Part shown: positions 45,509 through 54,550 of the stretch, piece by piece
Numbering within the stretch: the stretch's first letter is position 1
Layout: each line of letters starts with the position of its first letter
Assembly: GCA_022843145.1 (NCBI GenBank)
Contig: JALHOF010000002.1
Location: 124,001-188,000 of the forward strand
Direction: 5' to 3'
Origin: Hyphomicrobium sp.
GTDB lineage: Bacteria; Pseudomonadota; Alphaproteobacteria; Rhizobiales; Hyphomicrobiaceae
DNA: 64,000 bases
Made by a program: the position numbers and the translations under genes
The notes under the pieces: model-generated
The model's database searches: none
What the model saw: the letters and a program-made list of their open reading frames with translations, nothing else
What the model was told of the DNA's origin: nothing

Positions 45509-47140
45509 CTAGAGCGATAGCGCCAGAGATTTCTTGATCGCCGAGAACAGCGAGTTCGTCGAACGCTGCTCGAACACGGCGACGACGGGCAAGCCGGACT
45601 TGTAGCGCTCGGCGTTGGCGAGCTTGCGCGGATCCTCGAAGGTGATGGTGACGCGCGCCGAACGGTCGGTCGGGCCGCGCCACGAATAGCCGGGCGCACG
45701 CGCCTCGGCCTGCTCGCGGATGAAGCCGGTAGTCCGGTCGACGGCGGCAACCCGGCCGCGGACCGTCTCGTCGAGAGCCGGGATATAAAGCAGGACATCG
45801 TCGCCGAGGCCGACCTTCAGCACCTCCTCCTGATTGAGGAACGCGGTGACGTGGCGGGCGGCCTTTTGTTCGATGACGGCGATCACGTCGCCTTTGCGGA
45901 CGGCGCTCTGGTCGTGGCGCGGCAGATCGACGATGACGCCTTCGAACGGTGACTTGACGGATGCGCGATCGCGCTGATTGAGCCAGGAAATCTGGCGCTG
46001 CTGAGCAAGCTGGATCTCGTGCTCGGCAAGGCGTACCTCGGCCTCGAGCTCGGCGCCCTTGCCGGTGAGGTCGGCGGAGCCGATGGTGGCGCTGCCGGTA
46101 AACATGCGCTTGCCGAGGTTCTGGTCGGCGAGGTCGAGGCGGGAAACGAGCTCGATGCGGCGGATATCGAGTTCTTTCTTGAGCGTGATGACCTGGCGTT
46201 CGAGCTCGTTGACGCGGCTGTCGGTGGCATAGCCCTTGGCGTGCAGCGCCTTGAAACGCTTGTAGTCATCCTCGGCGGTGCGCAGCTGCGATTGCAGCGC
46301 CTCGAGCTCGACGCGCGTCTGCTGCACGTTCTTCATCTCGACCGTAGCGTAACCGCGGATGCGCTCGAGTTCCTCGACGTGACGATGCTTGAGGAACGCG
46401 AGCTTGGCCTTGCGCTCCTTGACGGCGATGTCGGCCATCTCGATCTCGCGCTCGATCTGGCTGTCGATGAGGCCGACGATGGTTTCGCCCGAGCGGACGA
46501 CGTCGCCGGGGCGGCGATCCGTCCATACGAGGCGGCCGTCGGACTGCGCGACGACGGTCTCGACCGGCGCCTGGATGACGGCCGTTTGCACTTCCATGCG
46601 GAAGAAGTTGGTGTAGCCGATCAACGAAGCGTAGCCGAATATCATCGCTCCGAGCGCCAGATAGAGCCCGGTCATGCCGATCGTCTTGACGGGCCAGCGC
46701 TTGACCGGCAGCTGCTCGAGGCGCGGCTTGTCGGGCTCGAGCGACGCTGGCGTCACAGGCACGTCGATGCGCTGGATCGTGTCCTCGACATCGACCATGG
46801 AGCCGCGCACCAGCTCCTCGATGAAGTGCGACATCAGCTCGCGCTCGCGCTCGCCGATCTCGGTGAAGCGCACGGCGAACATCTTGGCCACCACGTCGCG
46901 GCGGACGATTTCGGCCTTGACCGCGAACGACACGTCGAAGCCCTGGAAGGGCAACGTGATGTTCAAGCCGATATCACTGCCGATGCCGGGAAGGACGCCC
47001 TGAAATCCGTCGACGCGCAGGCCACCGAGGCTCCAATCGGTCGCGCGATGGCTCTGCCCCCCCACCTCCACGAAGAGGGGGGCTGTGACCCGGTGGTGCC
47101 GCCGCTGGTCTGGCCGCTCCCGTCTGATCTTCACCGCCAT
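45509..47140 (-). CDS. alg44: Alg44-like PilZ/HlyD protein, c-di-GMP receptor of the polymer synthase
   Basis: A 543-residue protein with an N-terminal PilZ domain: RRHHR (about 14-18) and DWSLGG (about 36-41) are the c-di-GMP-binding motifs. A membrane helix (MTGLYLALGAMIFGYASLIGY) and a periplasmic HlyD-like part with a lipoyl half (VIQAPVETVVAQSDGRLV), a long coiled coil and the second half follow. This is the architecture of Alg44, which activates Alg8 when c-di-GMP binds. The start ATG at 47140 has no good ribosome site but gives the PilZ N-terminus. First gene of the alg44-alg8-algD set. Confidence 0.85.
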   Translation of the reverse strand: MAVKIRRERPDQRRHHRVTAPLFVEVGGQSHRATDWSLGGLRVDGFQGVLPGIGSDIGLNITLPFQGFDVSFAVKAEIVRRDVVAKMFAVRFTEIGERERELMSHFIEELVRGSMVDVEDTIQRIDVPVTPASLEPDKPRLEQLPVKRWPVKTIGMTGLYLALGAMIFGYASLIGYTNFFRMEVQTAVIQAPVETVVAQSDGRLVWTDRRPGDVVRSGETIVGLIDSQIEREIEMADIAVKERKAKLAFLKHRHVEELERIRGYATVEMKNVQQTRVELEALQSQLRTAEDDYKRFKALHAKGYATDSRVNELERQVITLKKELDIRRIELVSRLDLADQNLGKRMFTGSATIGSADLTGKGAELEAEVRLAEHEIQLAQQRQISWLNQRDRASVKSPFEGVIVDLPRHDQSAVRKGDVIAVIEQKAARHVTAFLNQEEVLKVGLGDDVLLYIPALDETVRGRVAAVDRTTGFIREQAEARAPGYSWRGPTDRSARVTITFEDPRKLANAERYKSGLPVVAVFEQRSTNSLFSAIKKSLALSL

Positions 47141-47283
47141 TGTCGACGACGCCCACGCATTGTCCCATCAGCAACTCGAGACGCGAGTTGCCATTGAGCG
47201 TTGTCGCATCCCGAGGTTAACAGGCTCCTTCATGATACGGACGACTTGTCCGGCCGCGGAGCACCTAGGCGTCGGGAACTTGG

Positions 47284-47315
47284 AACAATAGATTGTTTTT
47301 GCAAGATAATATTGC
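47284..47315. promoter_or_regulatory. Two adjacent inverted repeats upstream of alg44
   Basis: AACAAT (47284-47289) and ATTGTT (47292-47297) form a dyad with a 2-base centre. Right after it, GCAA (47301-47304) and TTGC (47312-47315) form a second dyad. They lie about 145-175 bases upstream of the alg44 start, in an AT-rich stretch. A TTAACC half-site of CtrA type lies nearby (about 47346-47353). Candidate operators; no regulator is identified. Confidence 0.4.
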
Positions 47316-47406
47316 ACCATTCCTGCCCCGGCCGGCATTAGGATCTGGTTAACCACACTCCGAGTTTTCGATAGATCGAGCATCCGGGTTGGCCGCTGAG
47401 CCGCCG

Positions 47407-48843
47407 TCAGGCGCGCGGCTGGCCGAAGCGGGAGGCGAAGATTTTGCCCGGATTGAGCAGATCGTGCGGGTCGAGCGCCGACTTGATCGCCCGCATGACA
47501 TCGACGCCGGCACCCAGTTCGTCGACGAGATGACCCATCTTGCCCTGGCCGATCCCATGTTCGCCGGTGCAGGTTCCGTCCATCGCCAAAGCGCGGTCGA
47601 CGAGACGGTCGAGGAACCCGTGGATGGCCGCGACCTGCGCCGGGTCGGCGGCATCGAACACCGGTGTCGCGTGGAAGTTGCCGTCTCCGACATGACCGAG
47701 GATGGGCGCGATCAGGCCGGCACGCAGCGCATCGGCGGCGGTCTCGGTGACGCACTCGGCCAGCCGGGAAATCGGCACGCAGACGTCCGTGGCGAGGATG
47801 GCCTTGCCGGCGTGGAGCGTGCGGATCGCCCAATAGGCATTGTGTCGGGCGCGCCAGAGCCGGCGCCGGTCGTCTTCGCTTTCGGCCCAGTCGAAGCCCG
47901 TTGCGCCGTTTGCGCGCGCCAATGCCTCCAAGGCGGCGATGTCCGCACGGCCTGCCTCCCGGCTGGTTTGCAGCTCGATGAACAGCGTCGGGGCTTCGGG
48001 CAGCGTCAAGCCGGCGTAGCGGTTGACGGCATCGATCTGGATGGCGTCGAGCAGCTCGACGCGGGCCAGGACGTAGCCCGATTGAATGGCCTCGATCGCG
48101 GTTTCGCACGCGCCTTCGAGGGTGGCGAAGGGCACGACGGCGGCGATGACGTGCTCGGGGAGCGGATAGAGCTTGAGGACGAGTTCGGTGATGATGCCGA
48201 GCGTGCCCTCGGACCCGACGAGCAGGCGGGTGAGATCGTATCCCGCCGCGGATTTGACGGCGCGGCCGCCAGTCCGCACGACGCGACCATCAGCGAGGAC
48301 GGCAGTCAGGCTTTTGACGTTGTCGCGCATGGTGCCGTAGCGCACGGCGGTGGTGCCGGAGGCCCGCGTCGACGCCATGCCGCCGAGAGTGGCCTCGCCG
48401 GCGCCGGGATCGACAGGGAAGTGGAGGCCGGTGTCGCGCAGGTCCTGGTTCAGCTGCTCGCGGGTGACGCCGGGCTCGACGACACAATCGAAATCGCGGG
48501 CATTGACGGCGACGATGCGGTTCATGCGACCAAGATCGACGGAAATGCCGCCGTGGGGCGCGTTGACATGCCCCTCGAGCGACGTGCCGGCGCCGAACGG
48601 GATCAGCGGAATGCGATGGCGGGCGGCAATCTCGACAACAGCGACGATCTCGGCGGTGTCGAGCGGCCAGACGACGGCGTCCGGCGGCTGGCTATCGAGC
48701 CAAGTCAAGGAGTTGGCGTGTTGCTGACGTATCGCCGCGCCGGTCGAACAGCGATCGCCGAAGCGCGCGCTGAGGTCCGCGATGGCAGCGGCGAGCGCCG
48801 TGGTATCCGGGCGGACGGGCGGCGGCGGCAGGGACGACGGCAT
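47407..48843 (-). CDS. FAD-binding D-lactate/glycolate oxidase family protein (GlcD-like)
   Basis: A 478-residue FAD-linked oxidase of the D-lactate dehydrogenase/GlcD/FAD-oxidase C type. FAD PCMH motifs are visible: IPFGAGTSLEGHVN, EPGVTREQLNQDL, PVDPGAGEATLGGMASTRASGTTAVRYGT and LTRLLVGSEGTLGIITE. The second domain ends with HVGDGNFHATPVF and MDGTCTGEHGIGQGKMGHLV. It is most like soluble or membrane-associated D-lactate dehydrogenases. D-lactate is made by the glyoxalase route (gloB in this window), so that substrate is plausible but not proven. Confidence 0.88.
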   Translation of the reverse strand: MPSSLPPPPVRPDTTALAAAIADLSARFGDRCSTGAAIRQQHANSLTWLDSQPPDAVVWPLDTAEIVAVVEIAARHRIPLIPFGAGTSLEGHVNAPHGGISVDLGRMNRIVAVNARDFDCVVEPGVTREQLNQDLRDTGLHFPVDPGAGEATLGGMASTRASGTTAVRYGTMRDNVKSLTAVLADGRVVRTGGRAVKSAAGYDLTRLLVGSEGTLGIITELVLKLYPLPEHVIAAVVPFATLEGACETAIEAIQSGYVLARVELLDAIQIDAVNRYAGLTLPEAPTLFIELQTSREAGRADIAALEALARANGATGFDWAESEDDRRRLWRARHNAYWAIRTLHAGKAILATDVCVPISRLAECVTETAADALRAGLIAPILGHVGDGNFHATPVFDAADPAQVAAIHGFLDRLVDRALAMDGTCTGEHGIGQGKMGHLVDELGAGVDVMRAIKSALDPHDLLNPGKIFASRFGQPRA

Positions 48844-49174
48844 GGCGGGCTCCGGAGCTTCCGGTGTGATGAGACGTGGACAGGCAGGGATGCGAACCGA
48901 GCCCCACAGTTGCGCCGGCAGACGGCCAAGGGCAAGCGGCCCAAGGCGAGCGGCCCTTATTCCGCCGCCCGTCCGCGAACCTGCTTGTCCGGGTACGTCG
49001 TCTGCGGTCAGAACTGAATTTCGCTCGTGGAGATAAAGTGTTGCTCAATAGCATCATGCCGGAACATGAACCGCCATGGTGCCCCCGCCATGCCGCCTTT
49101 TTTTGGCGAGCGCTTTCTTGTAAGACCTTGAAGGGAAGCCGGGGGCTTCATGCGTATCAAAAGGGGAGTGTCTC
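48844..49174. promoter_or_regulatory. Divergent gap between the FAD oxidase and the three-repeat secreted protein
   Basis: About 330 bases, GC-rich on the oxidase side and AT-rich near 49010-49160. The ORFs there look like shadows. A pyrimidine tract CCGCCTTTTTTT (near 49095) follows two CCGCCATG copies. The GGGAG at 49165-49169 serves the start at 49175. Promoter boxes are not clear. Confidence 0.4.
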
Positions 49175-50437
49175 ATGTTCCGTAGGCTGGTTATGGTCGC
49201 TGCGGCCATCCCGGCGGCTGGCGTGTTCTCGATTGCAGAGGCTCAACAGGGTAACGAGTCCCTGGTCAATCTGGCAGTCAAGGAAATCACGCTCGCCGCC
49301 GAACGCGATTGCGTCGATCTCGGTGGCGCGAAGGGCGCTTACAACGGCATTCGCGTGCGAGCGAAGCGCGGCAACGTCGCGGTGACGCGCGTTTCGGTCC
49401 GCTACAGCGACGGCTCGGTCCACAACGAGGACCGCATGATCGACATGAAGCAGGGCGAACGCTCGCGTCCGATCAACGCCACTGGCGACAAGTTCGTCGA
49501 CCACATCAATCTGACGGTGAAGCCGGGCAAGGGCACCGCCGTACTCGAAGTGCTCGGTATGCAGTCTCCGGCCGCAGCAGGCCGAAAGCGCCTGCCGCTC
49601 GACAAGCCGGTCACCTGCGCGATGGGCAGCGGCGGCGTCGCATCGCCCGCGACACCGGGTTCGGGCCAGCAAATCGTCACCAAGCCGACCGAGGCCGCAC
49701 CGACGACGGCGCAGGCGGGCAAGCCGCTCGCCGGCGGTGAAGTGCTGTTCGGCACGCAATACGTCGGCTTCGGCGTCGACCGCGACGTCATCCGCGTCGG
49801 CAACGACATCGGCAAGTTCGACCGCGTGCGCCTGCGCGTGCTCGACAACGACATCTTCATCAACGACCTGAAGGTGATCTATGCCAACGGCGAGCCGGAC
49901 ACGCTGGCCGTCGGCCAGCAGATCGGCAAGAACTCGCGCACCAACTGGCTGAACCTCAAGGGTGACCGGTTCATCAAAGAGATCCAGATGTCCTATCGCT
50001 CGAAGCCGAGCTTCAAGGGCCAGGCGCGGGTCGAGGTGTTCGGCGAGTACGCTGCGGGCTGGCTCGGTCCGAACGGCGAAGGCCGCAAGTTCAACGAAGG
50101 CTGGGTGCTGCTCGGCGCGCAGACCGCCGGCTTCGTCGGGTTCGACAAGGACACGATCCAGGTCGGCCGCAACGAGGGCGGCTTCGCGAAGATCCGCGTA
50201 ACGGTGCGCGACCGCGCCATCACGCTGAACGAGCTGCGCGTCATCTACGCCAACGGTGCCGACGACATCATCCCTGTCCGCACGCGCGTCGATGCCGGCT
50301 CGACCTACGGTCCGATCGATCTCAAAGGCGACAAGCGCGCCATCGAGAAGATCGAAGCCCGCTATCGCTCGCGTTTCATCGACAGCGGCGCCAAAGGTAA
50401 GGGCAACGCCGTCGTCGAGGTCTGGGGACGCCATTGA
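49175..50437 (+). CDS. Secreted protein with three DUF2541-like repeats
   Basis: A 420-residue exported protein (signal peptide MFRRLVMVAAAIPAAGVFSIAEA). It has three copies of a roughly 95-residue unit: first about 28-132, second about 190-290 and third about 305-418. Shared patterns are DCVDLGGAKGAYNGIRV / DVIRVGNDIGKFDRVRL / DTIQVGRNEGGFAKIRV, then VSVRYSDG / LKVIYANG / LRVIYANG and ending VLEVLG / RVEVFG / VVEVWG. A Thr/Ala/Pro linker (about 145-180) splits copies one and two. Probably three beta-sandwich domains in the periplasm or outside; binding partner unknown. Confidence 0.8.
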   Translation: MFRRLVMVAAAIPAAGVFSIAEAQQGNESLVNLAVKEITLAAERDCVDLGGAKGAYNGIRVRAKRGNVAVTRVSVRYSDGSVHNEDRMIDMKQGERSRPINATGDKFVDHINLTVKPGKGTAVLEVLGMQSPAAAGRKRLPLDKPVTCAMGSGGVASPATPGSGQQIVTKPTEAAPTTAQAGKPLAGGEVLFGTQYVGFGVDRDVIRVGNDIGKFDRVRLRVLDNDIFINDLKVIYANGEPDTLAVGQQIGKNSRTNWLNLKGDRFIKEIQMSYRSKPSFKGQARVEVFGEYAAGWLGPNGEGRKFNEGWVLLGAQTAGFVGFDKDTIQVGRNEGGFAKIRVTVRDRAITLNELRVIYANGADDIIPVRTRVDAGSTYGPIDLKGDKRAIEKIEARYRSRFIDSGAKGKGNAVVEVWGRH

Positions 50438-51049
50438 GGCAACTCAGGTCAGGACGATGCGAGCGCACGGCCTGACCGGCACGACGAACGGTTGAAGGAA
50501 CAAGCTCCGCGGCGGCCGATCGGCCTTGGAGCCTTCTGAACGAGACGATGGCCGGGGTTGCGCGAATCGCAGCTCCGGCCGTTTTCATGCGCACCGCAAA
50601 TTTTCGCGTGGATCACGCGCAGGTGACCGGAAGTCTTGCAACGCGACGCGGCCAAAGTGAGATCGGCGGCCGGATACGGCGTCGAACGAACAGCGGCGGA
50701 CTTCAAGGACACGCGATTCTGAACTGCGCCTCGTCGCGCCGGCCGGGCAGCCGCAATCGGCATCTCATCACACGCGACCCCAATAGAATCAGGCACTTTT
50801 CGGCACTTCATGCGACCGGCGCATCGCCGTCAGGTGGTCGAGCGAGCAGCGATTTTCGGTGTCGAGCCGCGCGTAAGGCACAAAATTGCGACAGCGATCC
50901 AGCGCGCGTGTGATTGCCGGGTGCGGCGTGCCGAACGGCCACTCTGATGCGCATCACCTTGCTTTCCTACAACATGCAAAGGTGAATCTTCGGGATAGTG
51001 CGTCTCTGCCATCTTGCCTTTTTCCGGAACGTCGTGTTCCTGATCGACC
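50438..51049. other. Gene-poor region before the desaturase
   Basis: About 610 bases. The first part has the terminator at 50550-50585. The remainder shows only ORFs with atypical composition that overlap each other, which I do not accept. The stretch before the desaturase lacks a normal ribosome-binding site. Confidence 0.5.
50550..50585 (+). terminator. Rho-independent terminator after the three-repeat protein
   Basis: A 13-bp stem, GGCCGGGGTTGCG (50550-50562) with CGCAGCTCCGGCC (50568-50580), containing two G-U pairs and a 5-base loop, then GTTTTC. It lies 112 bases past the stop. Confidence 0.8.
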
Positions 51050-51892
51050 ATGAAGATTCAATATCCCGCGCTGGCCTTCCTGGCCTTCATCCACGTCCTG
51101 GCACTCGCTGCCTTGCCCTACCTGTATTTTTACGGGTTGAGCTGGCCGGAGGTCGTGTACCACATCGTCGGGTACTTCCTCGGCGGCTTCGGAATAACCG
51201 CGCTCTACCATCGAGCCTGGACGCACAACTCCGTGACGTTCGCACGCCCGATCGAGTACGCGCTGGCGGTGTGTTCGACGATGATCCCACAGATGCCGGC
51301 ACGGCAGTGGATCTCGACGCATATCCTGCACCATCACCACGTCGACACCGACCTCGACCCCTACAATATCCGGCGCGGCTTCTGGTGGGCCCACTTCGAG
51401 TGGATCATCCTGGCTCCGGTGCCGCCGATCGTGCTGCCGGCGCGGCTCAACGACAATCCGGTGATCGACTGGCAGGAGAAGTACTATTACGTGACCTCTT
51501 CGGTCATGAACCTGATCATCCCCATCGGACTCGCCATCGCGGCGGGCGCCCCGTGGTGGGGCGGAGCGCTGGTCTCGGCGCTGCGGCTCGTTCTGACGTC
51601 GCATGTCGTCTACAGCGTCAACTCGGTCTGTCACAAATGGGGGACGCGGCCGTTCTCTCAGGACAACTCGGCACGCGACGTGTGGTGGTTCCCGTTCGCG
51701 CTCGGCGAGCAGTATCACAACTATCATCACGCATTCCCGCGCGATTACCGCCACGGCGTACGCCGCTTCGACTTCGACCCTACGAAATGGCTGATCGATG
51801 GCCTCGTGGCTGTTGGGCTGGCCCGGAACCTGTTCAAGATGCCGGAGCGCCGCATCGAGGAAGCCAAGCGGACCAGCGTACCCGCCGAGTGA
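51050..51892 (+). CDS. Membrane fatty acid (acyl-CoA or acyl-lipid) desaturase
   Basis: A 280-residue integral membrane di-iron enzyme that inserts a double bond in fatty acyl chains. The three His boxes of the delta-9 desaturase type are present: HRAWTH (about 54-59), HILHHHH (about 91-97) and EQYHNYHHAFP (about 220-230), with further membrane helices between. It is shorter than many acyl-CoA desaturases. The ATG at 51050 gives a complete first membrane helix but has no clear ribosome-binding site. It stands alone with a hairpin (51903-51925) after the stop. Confidence 0.88.
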   Translation: MKIQYPALAFLAFIHVLALAALPYLYFYGLSWPEVVYHIVGYFLGGFGITALYHRAWTHNSVTFARPIEYALAVCSTMIPQMPARQWISTHILHHHHVDTDLDPYNIRRGFWWAHFEWIILAPVPPIVLPARLNDNPVIDWQEKYYYVTSSVMNLIIPIGLAIAAGAPWWGGALVSALRLVLTSHVVYSVNSVCHKWGTRPFSQDNSARDVWWFPFALGEQYHNYHHAFPRDYRHGVRRFDFDPTKWLIDGLVAVGLARNLFKMPERRIEEAKRTSVPAE

Positions 51893-51902
51893 GTGACGTG
51901 AC

Positions 51903-51925
51903 TGCGCGGCAAGATCGGCCGCGCA
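51903..51925 (+). terminator. Hairpin after the desaturase gene
   Basis: TGCGCGGC (51903-51910) pairs perfectly with GCCGCGCA (51918-51925) around a 7-base loop, 11 bases past the stop. There is no T-run, so termination by this hairpin alone is uncertain. Confidence 0.4.
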
Positions 51926-52088
51926 TGGTGCGAGCGGAGATCCGTCGATCGAGATCTCTCCGTATGGGCCAGAGCATCGACGAACGCTCAGCCGGCGGCC
52001 AGCGCAGCGGCGACCGCACGCGGCAATTGATCCCCGCCACATCGTCCCGTTAATGTGATGGGATACGCCTGGGCGACGAGGGGATGGC

Positions 52089-53888
52089 ATGCAGGCGGCA
52101 CCGACGTTTCAATCACCCGACAGCATCGATCTGACGACGACTTATGACGCCATCGTCGTGGGCTCGGGCGCGGCCGGCGGCATGGCGGCGCATGTTCTGA
52201 CGTCGCATGGGCTCTCGGTGCTGATGCTCGAAGCCGGGCGGCACGTCGATACCACCGAGACTCTCAAGTCGACCGAGTGGCCGTACGAGCATCCGCGCAA
52301 CGGGCAGATGGCGCCGGACACGTATGTCCTGGACGAAGGGGACTACAAGAAGTTCTCGCCGCCCTACGCCAAGAACTTCGGCCGCTATACGAACGTGATG
52401 AACTGGCAGCAACTGGGCGAGGGCCCGGACTACACCAAGGACCTGTTCGTCAACGAGCACCAGCATCCGTATACCGGCACCAAGTTCAGCTGGGTCAGGG
52501 CGCGCGCGCTCGGCGGCAAGACCAACGTGTGGGGGCGGCTCGCGCTCAGGCTGTCGGACTACGACTTCAAGGCCGCCAGCCGCGACGGCTACGGCATCGA
52601 TTGGCCGATCTCGTCTGCCGACGTCGCGCCGTATTACGACCGCGTCGATCGTTATCTCGGCATCTCGGGCGTGACCGAAAACCTGCCCTGGCTGCCGGAC
52701 TCGATCTATCAGCGGCCGATGAAGCTCAACGACGGCGAAGTGCACGTGCGCGAGGCGCTGGCCAAGTCCGGGCGCGTCTTGACGCCGTTCCGGCTGGGCG
52801 TGACGACGGACGGACTGACGCACAACAAGTATCGCCACCGCTGCATGGGGCGCGGCGCGTGCCAGCGGCGCGTCGGCGGCTGCGATATTCATGCGGCATT
52901 CGACAGCCCGACGGGGTTGATCTATCCCGCGTTCGACACCGGCAAGCTGGTCGTGCGGCCGAACTCGACGGTGTTCGAGGTCGCGCTCGACCCGAAGACG
53001 GGGAAGGCAAGCGGCGTGTCGTTCATCGACAGCGCCACGCGCAAGTCCTACACGGCCAAGGCCAAGGTGGTGGTGCTCGGCGCCTCGACGCTCGAATCGA
53101 CGCGCATCATGCTCAACTCGAAGTCGCGCCAGTATCCGAACGGCATCGCGAACAGCTCCGGACATCTCGGACACAACCTGTCGGAGCACGTGATGGGACC
53201 GCGCGTCGAGGGCTTCTACAAGCCCCGCATCGGCGGCGAGCGGCGCAACGAGGACGGCCGGCCGGGAGGTTTCTATATCCCGCGTTTCCAGAACCTCGAC
53301 GACAAGACCAAGAGCCGCGATTTCATCCGCGGCTTCGGGCTCGAGGGCTCGAGCGGGCAGGAGCTGTTTCCGGAGCAGGCGATCCTGCGGCCGGGATTCG
53401 GCAAGGACTACAAGAAGACCGTGCGGGATCATGCGCCAGCGACGTTCTATATGTACGGTCTGGGCGAGGTGCTGCCGCGGTTCGAAAACCGGGTGCTGCT
53501 CGACGGCAAGGTCAAGGACACGTACGGCATTCCCGTTCTGCGGTTCGACTATCGCCACGGCGACAACGAAACCAAGATGTGCGCGGCGATGACCACGTCG
53601 ATGCAGGAGATTTTCGAGGATACGGGGCTCGAGATCACCAAGGTGTCGGGCGACAGGCTGACCGAGGGCTCGTCAGTGCACGAGGTCGGGACGGCACGCA
53701 TGGGCGACGACCGGAAGACGAGCGTGCTCAACGCGTTCCAGCAGAGTCACGACGTCAAGAACCTGTTCGTCGTGGATGGAGCGGGATTCGTGTCGTCAGG
53801 CTGCCAGAACCCGACTTGGACGATCCTGGCGCTGGCCTGGCGAAGCTGCGATTATCTCGCGGACGAACTGAAGAGGGGCAATCTCTGA
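52089..53888 (+). CDS. GMC-family flavoprotein dehydrogenase (large subunit)
   Basis: A 599-residue FAD-dependent alcohol or sugar dehydrogenase. The Rossmann motif VVGSGAAGGMAAHVL (about 20-34), ARALGGKTNVWGRLALR (about 138-154), and the C-terminal HEVGTARMG and SSGCQNPTWTILALAWRSCDYLA, holding the His-Asn catalytic pair, are clear. It resembles gluconate 2-dehydrogenase-type large subunits. It has no signal peptide of its own; the next gene (TGATG overlap) codes for a Tat-signal small subunit, so the pair is probably exported together. Substrate unknown. Confidence 0.9.
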   Translation: MQAAPTFQSPDSIDLTTTYDAIVVGSGAAGGMAAHVLTSHGLSVLMLEAGRHVDTTETLKSTEWPYEHPRNGQMAPDTYVLDEGDYKKFSPPYAKNFGRYTNVMNWQQLGEGPDYTKDLFVNEHQHPYTGTKFSWVRARALGGKTNVWGRLALRLSDYDFKAASRDGYGIDWPISSADVAPYYDRVDRYLGISGVTENLPWLPDSIYQRPMKLNDGEVHVREALAKSGRVLTPFRLGVTTDGLTHNKYRHRCMGRGACQRRVGGCDIHAAFDSPTGLIYPAFDTGKLVVRPNSTVFEVALDPKTGKASGVSFIDSATRKSYTAKAKVVVLGASTLESTRIMLNSKSRQYPNGIANSSGHLGHNLSEHVMGPRVEGFYKPRIGGERRNEDGRPGGFYIPRFQNLDDKTKSRDFIRGFGLEGSSGQELFPEQAILRPGFGKDYKKTVRDHAPATFYMYGLGEVLPRFENRVLLDGKVKDTYGIPVLRFDYRHGDNETKMCAAMTTSMQEIFEDTGLEITKVSGDRLTEGSSVHEVGTARMGDDRKTSVLNAFQQSHDVKNLFVVDGAGFVSSGCQNPTWTILALAWRSCDYLADELKRGNL

Positions 53889-54505
53889 TGGCGGAAGTGC
53901 CCGGCGACACCAGCGGCCGCGCGCCGCACCTCGATCGGCGTGCGCTGATGACGGCGGCGCTGGCATCAGCGGCGTTAGCGGCAGCGCCGGGCGCGGCGCT
54001 CGCGCAGGTCAGCAAGGCGGTCGCGCGGACGACGAACAAGACACCGGCGCAGCCGCAACCCGCCGCCGGCCGCGCGTTCTTCACCGCACGCGAGTTCGAG
54101 GCGCTCGACGAGATCGCGGAGATGATCATCCCGGCCGACGACGTCTCCCCTGGTGCACGCGGGACCGGCGTCGCGGCGTATCTCGATCAGCGCATCGGCG
54201 AGAGCCGCGACCCCAAGTGGCGGCAGAGCTGGCGCGACGATCTGGCCGAGATCGACCGGCTTTCGAATGGCATGTTCGGCAAACGGTTCGTGCAGGCGAG
54301 CCTGGAGCAGCGGACAAAGCTGCTGGTGAGTATTTCGCGGAACGAGAAGAACCCGCAGGAAGCCGGAGAATACGCGTTCGGCACCATCAAGTGGTCGGTC
54401 GCGGACGCGTATTACCGCACCAAGGTCGGGATCCACGACGACCTGCAGTATCAGGGCAACGTCCTGCTGGCCGAGTTCGCAGGCACCGACGTCGGCCGCA
54501 AGTAA
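53888..54505 (+). CDS. Gluconate 2-dehydrogenase subunit 3-like protein
   Basis: A 205-residue small subunit of a GMC-type dehydrogenase. The N-terminus carries a twin-arginine-like signal (LDRRALMTAALASAALAAAPGAALA). The mature part has FFTAREFEALDEIAEMIIPADD, GVAAYLDQ and a final KVGIHDDLQYQGNVLLAEF, typical of the family that assists folding, export and electron transfer of the large subunit. Its start overlaps the large-subunit stop by one base (TGATG). Confidence 0.88.
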   Translation: MAEVPGDTSGRAPHLDRRALMTAALASAALAAAPGAALAQVSKAVARTTNKTPAQPQPAAGRAFFTAREFEALDEIAEMIIPADDVSPGARGTGVAAYLDQRIGESRDPKWRQSWRDDLAEIDRLSNGMFGKRFVQASLEQRTKLLVSISRNEKNPQEAGEYAFGTIKWSVADAYYRTKVGIHDDLQYQGNVLLAEFAGTDVGRK

Positions 54506-54550
54506 CGCCTGAGGCAGAGCAGGGGCGGCGGGATTGCGGACGCCCCGCGA

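Noticed and set aside
50548-50913. ORF of 121 residues in the gap before the desaturase
   Set aside because: Overlaps the terminator at 50550-50585, contains Arg/Ser-rich shadow-like composition, and competes with an opposite-strand ORF.
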